A stretch of 7,995 nucleotides of DNA from Gemmatimonadota bacterium (GTDB taxonomy: Bacteria > Gemmatimonadota > Gemmatimonadetes > Longimicrobiales > Gaopeijiaceae): assembly GCA_030550695.1 (NCBI GenBank), contig JAUQOX010000131.1, positions 1 through 7,995 on the forward strand, written 5' to 3'. The notes beneath the pieces were generated by a model, which saw only the letters and a program-made list of their open reading frames with translations, did not search any database and was not told the DNA's origin. Positions within the stretch are counted from its first letter, which is position 1. The number at the start of each line of letters is the position of its first letter. Positions 1 through 5,142 of the stretch are shown here, in pieces. A program made the translations under genes and the position numbers.

Positions 1-2
1 AA

Positions 3-113
3 GAGGAGAATACGGGAAGGGTGGTGGAGCTGTTGAAGCTGGCTGGGGACAACGCCGGTGCTCTGTTGCTGTTGGATCGGGAATTGGCCAAGAGATCGGA
101 CGAAGATCACTGA
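3..113 (+). CDS. 3' end of an unidentified gene (C-terminal 36 residues)
   Basis: An open frame enters from the left edge and ends at TGA 111-113. The visible tail is helical and charged: it contains VVELLKLAGDN, then GALLLLDRELAKR, and ends SDEDH. It has no cysteine motif, signal peptide or membrane segment. The stop overlaps the ATG of the next gene (TGATG), the usual mark of translational coupling in an operon, so this gene and the heme lipoprotein gene are probably co-transcribed. I do not recognise the family from this tail. The frame reads in good codons up to the overlap, but with only 36 residues the call rests mainly on that overlap. Confidence 0.5.
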   Translation, partial: EENTGRVVELLKLAGDNAGALLLLDRELAKRSDEDH

Positions 114-850
114 TGGGTCGGTCCGCGAGGGCCTTCGACCCGGGTCGAAGGGCGAATCCTGGGGGTTCGGGCCGGGCGCAGGACCCGGAGGCGGCCGCCG
201 GGGGGGGCGTGGCCTCCACGGCGGACCCGCCGAGGGGTACCCTCGGCGAAGCCGCCCTTTTCGCCCTCCTGACGCTCCTCCCTTGGGGGATCACGGGGTG
301 CGGTGGGGGGCTCCCCCCTCTGAAAGAAGAAGAAGCGGCGAGGGTGGTGGAGGTTGCCGAGCCCGTGGCAGCCGCCCTCACCCGCTCGCTCCTGGGCCGG
401 TTGGCGGCGGCCCTGGAAGAGGGCGGGCCGGCCCAAGCTGCGGAATTCTGCTCCCGGGAGGCCCTTCGCCTGACCGCACAGGTTCAGGATTCCGTGGGGG
501 GAGGACTGGTCCTCAAACGGACCAGCTTCCGCTATCGGAATCCGGCCAATGCCCCGGACCCCGCCGAGGAAGAGGCGCTACGGTACTTCGAGGAAGGGAT
601 CCGGCGAGGTGCGGGCGCCCGCCCGGCCCACTACGTCCAGCGGTTCTCGGAAGACGAGTTTCGCTATTACAAGCCCCTCTTCGTGGCCGAGCTTTGCACG
701 GGGTGTCATGGGCATCCTGAAACCTTCTCACCGGAACTCCGCCAAGTCCTGGCCGACCGGTACCCCGGGGATCTTGCCACCGGATATGAGGTGGGGCAGC
801 TGCGAGGAGTGCTGAGAGTATCGGTACCGGCGGCGAGGATCAAACCCTGA
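113..850 (+). CDS. Tll0287/DUF3365-like monoheme c lipoprotein
   Basis: Probably an exported, lipid-anchored heme-binding protein of the DUF3365 (Tll0287-like) family. Members carry one heme c in a PAS-like sensor or redox fold. Seen: a hydrophobic stretch (about 47-60) ending in the lipobox I-T-G-C with Cys63; a conserved-looking block around FC (112-113); KRTSFRYRNPANAPD (135-149), which I recognise as family-typical; a C-T-G-C-H-G heme site at 195-200; and RYPGDLATGYEVGQLRG near the C-terminus. The start is uncertain. ATG 113 overlaps the upstream stop, but it puts 46 Gly/Arg-rich residues before the signal core, far longer than a normal lipoprotein signal. GTG 209 (Val33) would give a normal 30-residue signal and follows a G-run, though without a clear Shine-Dalgarno. 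Signal or redox role is inference; the heme site and lipobox are direct readings. Confidence 0.85.
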   Translation: MGRSARAFDPGRRANPGGSGRAQDPEAAAGGGVASTADPPRGTLGEAALFALLTLLPWGITGCGGGLPPLKEEEAARVVEVAEPVAAALTRSLLGRLAAALEEGGPAQAAEFCSREALRLTAQVQDSVGGGLVLKRTSFRYRNPANAPDPAEEEALRYFEEGIRRGAGARPAHYVQRFSEDEFRYYKPLFVAELCTGCHGHPETFSPELRQVLADRYPGDLATGYEVGQLRGVLRVSVPAARIKP

Positions 851-870
851 GGTAAGCCCCACCCTCAGGG
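845..870. terminator. Hairpin shared by two convergent genes, holding both stop codons
   Basis: CCCTGAGG (845-852) and CCTCAGGG (863-870) form a perfect 8-bp stem with a 10-nt loop. The TGA of the plus-strand heme lipoprotein (848-850) lies in the left arm. The TGA of the minus-strand glycosyltransferase (865-867) lies in the right arm. On the minus strand the stem is followed by TTTGATCC, a weak U-tract; on the plus strand no T-run follows. It probably acts as a shared 3'-end structure or bidirectional terminator, more convincing for the minus strand. Confidence 0.5.
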
Positions 871-2844
871 CCGGGGGCCGATCTCGGCCAGGAGCTGCCG
901 AGCCCAGGCGGCTTCGGGAGACGGGGTCGGTCCCACCCCCTCGAGGAACCTGCGCAGGGCCTCCCGCGCCCGGGGAAGTTCCCCCCGGGCCAGGCGGAGC
1001 TGAGCCAGATTGTACCACGCCGTCGGCAGGGAGGGGGAGCGACGCACCGCCCTTTCCAGGTAGAGGAGCCCGGTGAGGGTGTCCCCCGCCATGATCCGAG
1101 ACACTGCAAGATCCGTCAGGGCCAGGGGATGCTCCGGGTCGAGGATCAGGGCCTCTTCCCAGAGCCGCGGGGGCCAAAGGGTGTCTCCCCGTTCCCGCAG
1201 GATGTGCCCAAGGGTATAGAGGAGGTCGGGATCCCTGGGCCAACCAGCCGCATCCCACGGAGCGGCGAGGACAAGGGAGTAACGGGCTGCCACGTGGGCA
1301 ACCGCCTGATGGCGGGTGAGACCGGCAAACTCGTTCCAGGGGGCCACGGCCAAGGCCCTGTCCAACGACCGCAGGGCCTCGCCCAGTTCGCCGCGCCGGA
1401 GCCATTCCTCTCCCAGTTTGTGATGCACCTTGGTGGAGGCAGGTGCGGCAGCAGCAGCCCATCGGAACAAGGAAAGATCGTCCTTCCAGGCACCCGTGTA
1501 CCGGATGGTCTGGGCGGTGAGGGCGAGGAGGTAGGCGGCAACCGGGAGCCCCCAGATCCGGGGGTTCTTCCTGACCCCCCCGGCCAGCACCCACCCCCCC
1601 AACAAGCAGGCCGCAACGCTGGGGAGGTAGAGGAGTCGTTCGCCGAAAATCGTGCCCGACAAGACGAACACGTTGGCTGCCGGCAACAGGGCCAGAAAGT
1701 ACCAAGAAACGGCCAGCTTCAGGAAGGGAAGGTGCATGGAGGAACCCTGGCCGTCGTCCTCGGCAAGGCCCACCGGTCCGTTGCGGCGGGGTCCGCCACG
1801 TCCTGGGAGCCGGGGCAAACCGCGGAACAACAGGGTTGCCAGGGCCAGGGCCAACAAGACCAGGGAAGCCCAGAGGCGGGTGTCCAGGGGGGAGCGGACC
1901 AGCGGAATGGCGTTGAAAGAGTAATCGGGGGACAGGGTGTGGGGGGCTACGAGCAGCCCAACCCCCTTTCCCAACACCACCGCCGCGGTGGCCATGCGGG
2001 TTACCAGGGGCGCCTCCACCAGAGGGTTGTCCAGGGGGGAGGTGGCCGGGACCCCCCAAGCCCCCACCACCGTCCAGCGGACGGCAAGATAAGCCGCCAA
2101 AACCAACCCGTAGGCCCCGTACAGCCAGGTCCCCCGCCTCCTCGCTTCCCCGTGGGGCGAAGCACCCGACCAAAGATCTTGCGCAGCCACCAGGAACGGT
2201 CCGGCCACCGCAACCTCCTTGGAGCACAGGCCGCCCAAGAAGGACAGGACCGGCACGAGAGTGCGCCCCCCCCCTCGCCTGGCAGCCCAGGGGTGGGTGA
2301 GCACCATGAGGAGGAGGAAGAACGAGGCCAGCAGGTCCTTCCTTCCGAAGACGGCCGCCGCCACCTCCACGTGGATGGGGTGGAGTGCAAAAAGGAGCGC
2401 CCCCAACCCTGAAGCCGTAGGTCCCAACCCCCACCGCCAGCCCAGGAGGTACACCATGGCCGAGACGGCTCCGTGGAGCAGGACATTGACGAGGTGGTAG
2501 CTCCACGGCTCCAGACCGGAAATTTGGTAGTTCAGGGCGAAGGTGGCCGTGGGAAGGGGTCGGTACACGTAGGTTTCCACCCCGCTGCCCGCCCACGCCG
2601 TGTTGCGGAAAATCTGGCCCAGGTGGGAAAGGGACCGGACGAAGGTGTTCTGGACGACCTCGGTGGCGTCGTCGAAGACCCAGCCGTAGCCCAAAGTCCG
2701 ACCATAAAGGGCCAGGGCCGTGGCTGCAGCCAGGAGAGGCCAATATCCGTGCAGGGCGAAGGCGGGGCGCAGGCTGGTGGGGGACAGGGGGAGGGCCGGG
2801 TGCCCGGCACCGGAAGAGCCCACCCGGAACCCTCGCCGGCCCAT
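865..2844 (-). CDS. TMTC-like GT-C membrane glycosyltransferase with C-terminal TPRs
   Basis: A 659-residue polytopic membrane protein. The first two thirds look like the TMTC/DUF1736 group of GT-C glycosyltransferases, which use lipid-linked sugar donors and act on exported substrates. The last third is tetratricopeptide-like. Seen: about ten hydrophobic segments between 34 and 445; an acidic F-D-D (57-59) in the first outer loop, where GT-C enzymes place catalytic Asp; YRPL (94-97); HPIHVE then GRKDLLASFF (155-176); SKE (208-210); ERLLYLPSV (402-410); and G-A-W-K-D-D (451-456) leading into TPR-like helices (about 473-505 and 540-632). An in-frame ATG exists at 2961 but lies inside the upstream gene. 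ATG 2844 is preferred: it is 16 nt after that gene's stop and follows a GAGAGGGG ribosome site. The 16-nt spacing implies co-transcription with the NTF2-like gene. Donor and acceptor are unknown. Confidence 0.88.
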   Translation of the reverse strand: MGRRGFRVGSSGAGHPALPLSPTSLRPAFALHGYWPLLAAATALALYGRTLGYGWVFDDATEVVQNTFVRSLSHLGQIFRNTAWAGSGVETYVYRPLPTATFALNYQISGLEPWSYHLVNVLLHGAVSAMVYLLGWRWGLGPTASGLGALLFALHPIHVEVAAAVFGRKDLLASFFLLLMVLTHPWAARRGGGRTLVPVLSFLGGLCSKEVAVAGPFLVAAQDLWSGASPHGEARRRGTWLYGAYGLVLAAYLAVRWTVVGAWGVPATSPLDNPLVEAPLVTRMATAAVVLGKGVGLLVAPHTLSPDYSFNAIPLVRSPLDTRLWASLVLLALALATLLFRGLPRLPGRGGPRRNGPVGLAEDDGQGSSMHLPFLKLAVSWYFLALLPAANVFVLSGTIFGERLLYLPSVAACLLGGWVLAGGVRKNPRIWGLPVAAYLLALTAQTIRYTGAWKDDLSLFRWAAAAAPASTKVHHKLGEEWLRRGELGEALRSLDRALAVAPWNEFAGLTRHQAVAHVAARYSLVLAAPWDAAGWPRDPDLLYTLGHILRERGDTLWPPRLWEEALILDPEHPLALTDLAVSRIMAGDTLTGLLYLERAVRRSPSLPTAWYNLAQLRLARGELPRAREALRRFLEGVGPTPSPEAAWARQLLAEIGPRP

Positions 2845-2860
2845 GCCCACGGTTCCCCTC

Positions 2861-3391
2861 TCAGGGCCGGGGGAAAGGTCCAGCGGTTCCAGGGTGGGGA
2901 GGTGCCGGATCCTTGCAGCCGGGCCAGGAGGCGTGCTCGTGGCGGATGCGCCAACCCCCATCCTCTCCCCTGACCAGGACCCGGGTGGTGAAGATCCCGT
3001 CGCGAACGTGCGAGGCCGCCCGGGTGGTCACGATGGCCGTTTTCACGTCAAGAACTCGGACCTGGAGGATTTCCTCGCGGAAGCTCACCTCGGGGTTTTC
3101 CAGGAAGGGGCCCACGATTCCTTTGAAAAGCCTGGACCCGGCCATGAGGTCGGTGCAGCCCACGTAAAGAAACTTCGGGGAGTCTTCATAGAAGGCCAGG
3201 GCGGTGGCGGGGTCGTGGGCGTTCATGGCCGCCACCAGGGCACCTACCATCTGACGGACTTCAGCGGCCAAGGCTTCCTCTTCGGTGGGGCTCAGGGCCT
3301 CGACGGAGTCGGAGGCTCCCCCGCGGCCGCAGCCCACGACGGCCAGGGTCAGGGCGTAAAGGAAGAGAAGCGGAACGCCGTGTGGTTTCAT
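2861..3391 (-). CDS. NTF2-like (DUF4440/SnoaL-type) lipoprotein
   Basis: A 176-residue exported protein with a textbook lipoprotein signal: Lys2, a hydrophobic core, and V-V-G-C with Cys21. The mature part looks like a single NTF2-like domain. An amphipathic helix (about 36-58, containing VRQMVGALVAAMNAHD) is followed by ALAFYEDSPKFLYVG. Beta-strands then lead to the family-typical end W-R-I-R-H-E-H-A-S-W (147-156). Two further cysteines (79 and 159) could pair in the periplasm. A Pro-rich tail closes the protein. Such folds bind small ligands or serve as scaffolds; no specific ligand can be read. It lies 16 nt ahead of the glycosyltransferase gene and is the middle gene of the cluster. The start is fixed by the signal peptide, but no Shine-Dalgarno precedes it: the 14 nt between a strong hairpin and ATG read TTAACTTTCGGCTC. 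Confidence 0.83.
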   Translation of the reverse strand: MKPHGVPLLFLYALTLAVVGCGRGGASDSVEALSPTEEEALAAEVRQMVGALVAAMNAHDPATALAFYEDSPKFLYVGCTDLMAGSRLFKGIVGPFLENPEVSFREEILQVRVLDVKTAIVTTRAASHVRDGIFTTRVLVRGEDGGWRIRHEHASWPGCKDPAPPHPGTAGPFPRP

Positions 3392-3405
3392 GAGCCGAAA
3401 GTTAA

Positions 3406-3434
3406 CACCCGTCCCGCCGGTGTCGGGACGGGTG
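3406..3434 (-). terminator. 11-bp perfect hairpin between cytochrome and NTF2-like genes
   Basis: CACCCGTCCCG (3406-3416) pairs with CGGGACGGGTG (3424-3434) across a 7-nt loop, with no mismatch. On the transcribed minus strand it is followed by TTAACTTT, a weak U-rich tail. It is the second of two adjacent hairpins after the cytochrome stop and may end or trim that transcript. It sits only 14 nt before the next start codon, so it could also control translation or readthrough into the NTF2-like gene. Confidence 0.55.
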
Positions 3435-3440
3435 CTTGGA

Positions 3441-3462
3441 GGGGACTGGCCCCCCGGTCCCC
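3441..3462 (-). terminator. 9-bp hairpin with C4/G4 loop downstream of cytochrome gene
   Basis: GGGGACTGG (3441-3449) and CCGGTCCCC (3454-3462) pair over 9 bp around a four-base loop, with one U-G type mismatch. It lies 38 nt past the cytochrome stop and 6 nt from the hairpin at 3406-3434. No T-run follows it directly, so by itself it looks more like an mRNA 3'-end stabiliser than an intrinsic terminator. An alternative weaker stem, TCCCCG/CGGGGA (3458-3463 with 3475-3480), would compete with it. Confidence 0.4.
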
Positions 3463-3499
3463 GTGGGACGGTTCCGGGGAGCCTTCGGCTGCCCCGTGG

Positions 3500-4579
3500 C
3501 TAGAACTGCCGGATCCGGGTCAGGGTGGCCCTCAGGACGCTCTCCACGTAGGCCGGGTTGTGGACCCCGAGACTACCGTCGGCGTAGATCATCTGGAAAT
3601 TGGCAAAGGCCGCCGCCACGTCGGCCGGGAAGGTTCCCGTCCGGGCATAGTAGTCCGTGGGCCTCATGATCCCCACCCTACGCAATTCCACCACCAGCGA
3701 GTCCAAGCGCGCCTGCACCCGGGTCTGGAGGTTGTTCAGGTTGAAGTTCGTGATGTTGGCATGACAGTCCCGGCACCCCGCCACGTTGGGCGTCTCCACC
3801 CCTCCAAACTCATAGGTCATCTTGAAGGTGTGGCCACCGGCCTGTTCCCCGAAAGCCGGTCCCATATGGCACTGGGCGCAAGACTTGGCGGTCACGGTCT
3901 TCCGGCCGTGGGCTCCGGGACCCGTCACCACTCCGGTGCCCAGGGCGAAAGCCCCCACCCCGCTCAGGATGTTCCCTTGGGTGCTATAGTGCATTCCGTA
4001 GCGCGAGGTGGTGATGGTGACGTTCGGACCCCCCACGGTGGGCATGGGGTTCAGGGTCCGACCCTGGTGGCAACTGGCGCAGAGGTTTCCGTCGTCGCCG
4101 AAGTCGAAGGTCCCATGGGCCGTGTTCCACTTGAACCGCACCGGCGCGGTGACGGTAAGGGCCCAGTCCGCCTGGGTGAAGGTGGAGTGGATCTTATGGC
4201 AGGTGCGGCAGTTCACCGGAGCGGGATCCATCACGTTCGTGGCCGTGGCGATGGCTCCCGTGGCCACCGTCTCCAGGAACCCCTGGTGGGTATGACAGGG
4301 GGCGCAGGTCGTGGTGGAGCGCTCGAAGTTCCCACCCAGACGGTGGGTAGACTTCGCGTACTGCACCTCCCGCGCGAAGATGGCCATACTGTTGTTGTGA
4401 CACTGTGTGCACGTCTCGGCGGCGTTGCGGCCCGGTGTCCCTGCCGGCCCCGGCGGGCCCTGCGGTCCGGCGGGCCCTTGGGGGCCCTGGGGGCCTTCCG
4501 GCCCAATGGGGCCCTCGCAGGCGCTCAAGAGGGGAACCAACAGCACGGCCGCCATCAAGCTGGTCAGGCTCCTGCGCAT
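3500..4579 (-). CDS. Hexaheme c-type cytochrome lipoprotein with collagen-like stalk
   Basis: A 359-residue exported multiheme cytochrome, likely outer-membrane and possibly surface-exposed, fit for electron transfer through the envelope. Seen: a signal peptide with lipobox L-S-A-C (Cys21); directly after it ten Gly-X-Y triplets (23-52), nearly all Gly-Pro-X; then six CXXCH heme sites at 57-61, 92-96, 124-128, 167-171, 234-238 and 269-273. Additional histidines suited to distal ligation include His79, His98, His131, His155, His197, His224 and His250. The last 80 residues have no heme and begin with a helical region (NLNNLQTRVQARLDSLVVEL). The start is firm: GGAGGAGA precedes ATG 4579. It leads the minus-strand cluster. 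Six hemes is the OmcS count, but a lipid anchor and collagen segment are unlike a free filament subunit. The partner and terminal acceptor are unknown. Confidence 0.92.
   Translation of the reverse strand: MRRSLTSLMAAVLLVPLLSACEGPIGPEGPQGPQGPAGPQGPPGPAGTPGRNAAETCTQCHNNSMAIFAREVQYAKSTHRLGGNFERSTTTCAPCHTHQGFLETVATGAIATATNVMDPAPVNCRTCHKIHSTFTQADWALTVTAPVRFKWNTAHGTFDFGDDGNLCASCHQGRTLNPMPTVGGPNVTITTSRYGMHYSTQGNILSGVGAFALGTGVVTGPGAHGRKTVTAKSCAQCHMGPAFGEQAGGHTFKMTYEFGGVETPNVAGCRDCHANITNFNLNNLQTRVQARLDSLVVELRRVGIMRPTDYYARTGTFPADVAAAFANFQMIYADGSLGVHNPAYVESVLRATLTRIRQF
4424..4513 (-). repeat. Gly-X-Y collagen-like repeat in the cytochrome gene
   Basis: Ten uninterrupted Gly-X-Y triplets (residues 23-52), seen in DNA as spaced GGC/GGG-CC(C) units. 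The third positions are I, E, Q, Q, A, Q, P, A, P and N, and the first eight triplets all have Pro at the second position. Runs like this in bacterial surface proteins form short triple helices, so the cytochrome may be a trimer. Such GC-rich repeats can change length by slippage. Confidence 0.85.
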
Positions 4580-4582
4580 CCT

Positions 4583-4590
4583 TCTCCTCC
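4583..4590 (-). promoter_or_regulatory. Strong ribosome binding site of the cytochrome gene
   Basis: The minus strand reads GGAGGAGA just upstream of ATG 4579, with the GGAGG core 6 nt from the start codon. It decides the start and suggests efficient translation. Confidence 0.8.
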
Positions 4591-4653
4591 TGCGGTGGGT
4601 TCCGGACCCGGAGGGTCAGCAACCCCGGTGACTGGTGAAGAGCGATCGCCAAA

Positions 4654-4682
4654 AACCTAGCGGCGGAACTAAATAACCGCAA
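4654..4682 (-). promoter_or_regulatory. Candidate promoter of the cytochrome cluster
   Basis: On the minus strand TTGCGG (4682-4677) is followed after exactly 17 nt by TAGGTT (4659-4654). This island is AT-rich against a GC-rich background and lies about 75 nt upstream of the cytochrome start. Both hexamers match the sigma-70 consensus only at about three of six positions. Support comes mainly from the spacing, the local AT content and the position. Confidence 0.35.
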
Positions 4683-4942
4683 AACGGAAATCCCGCCATC
4701 CGGCTACCAAGCCCCGGGGGGGATACCTCCCGAGGCCTGTCCCACCCGAGAGCAACAATTGCGCCAGGCCCGACCCCGGGGGAGGAGAGGGGCAGTTCCG
4801 GCGGGGGGAGTCGGGAAGGCCCGGAGGCAGGCTCGGGCGTCCGGGGCCGACGCCCCTTGTGCGGACCGGGGCCCGGCGGGTAAGACCGGCTGGGGGGAGG
4901 GCGGGCCCTTGCCCGGCCGGGTGCCCCCCTTCCACCCCTGCC

Positions 4943-4988
4943 GGGGACCCCCAGTCCCCCGAGGGAGATCCGCCGCTTGGGTCTTTTT
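4943..4988 (+). terminator. Weak terminator-like hairpin plus T5 in the divergent gap
   Basis: GGGGAC (4943-4948) and GTCCCC (4954-4959) make a 6-bp stem with a 5-nt loop. A T5 run (4984-4988) lies 24 nt on. Alternatively GACCC (4946-4950) can pair with GGGTC (4979-4983), which directly touches the T-run. The two pairings exclude each other. It would make sense as the end of a short leader or small RNA transcribed rightward, but nothing else supports that. Confidence 0.2.
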
Positions 4989-5089
4989 GTCGCATGGGGG
5001 CTCCGACACTCCGGGGCGAGGTGACCCGCGTCCAGGGCGGGCGGGCGCATCGGTCGGTTCCATGGGCTGGGCGAAGGCGCATGGCGGCC

Positions 5090-5119
5090 TTGCCACTTTC
5101 CCCCAGACCCCCAGATTCT
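5090..5119 (+). promoter_or_regulatory. Candidate promoter of the beta-barrel gene
   Basis: TTGCCA (5090-5095, five of six to the -35 consensus) is followed after 18 nt by GATTCT (5114-5119, about three of six to the -10). It ends 23 nt before ATG 5143, implying a short leader that contains the AAAGGA ribosome site (5132-5137). Confidence 0.3.
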
Positions 5120-5142
5120 TTCCCCGACCTGAAAGGACTGCC

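Larger units (their letters stand above)
4580..5142. other. 563-bp GC-rich divergent intergenic region
   Basis: No credible gene is seen here. Open frames exist on both strands, but they are Gly/Arg/Pro-rich low-complexity products of the base composition with no domain. The right third carries the candidate promoter of the barrel gene, and the left end carries that of the cytochrome cluster. Between them are several G/C-run hairpins: GGGCGTC/GACGCCC (4835-4841 with 4849-4855), and GGGGAC/GTCCCC at 4943-4959 followed by T5 at 4984-4988. I could not match it to a known riboswitch or small RNA. Confidence 0.6.

Noticed and set aside
1129..2412. 427-residue plus-strand open frame
   Set aside because: Antisense to the TMTC-like coding sequence, Gln/Gly-rich composition with no recognisable domain.
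728..2743. 671-residue open frame on the minus strand
   Set aside because: It is a shifted-frame shadow of the TMTC-like gene, rich in Pro/Gly/Arg with no domain. The overlapping frame shows clear TMTC motifs and membrane segments.
2845..2961. Longer start (ATG 2961) for the glycosyltransferase
   Set aside because: It would overlap the NTF2-like gene by about 100 bp. ATG 2844 has a good ribosome site right after that gene's stop.
4424..4513. Spaced GGCCC-type repeats considered as a CRISPR or DNA-level satellite
   Set aside because: They are explained by the Gly-Pro-X codons of the collagen-like segment. Period 9 bp, no spacer-repeat structure.
4642..4649. GCGATCGC octamer palindrome considered as a regulatory site
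   Set aside because: A single copy of a common GC-rich palindrome. It lies between the candidate promoter and the cytochrome start with no second site.
2720..4660. 646-residue open frame on the plus strand
   Set aside because: It runs antisense to the start of the glycosyltransferase gene, the NTF2-like gene and the cytochrome gene. The long frame comes from high-GC codon bias; it has no signal, motif or ribosome site.
4759..5142. Upstream extension of the beta-barrel frame to a 429-residue protein
   Set aside because: The added 128 residues are low-complexity Arg/Gly/Pro and precede the signal peptide. ATG 5143 has a ribosome site 5 nt upstream.
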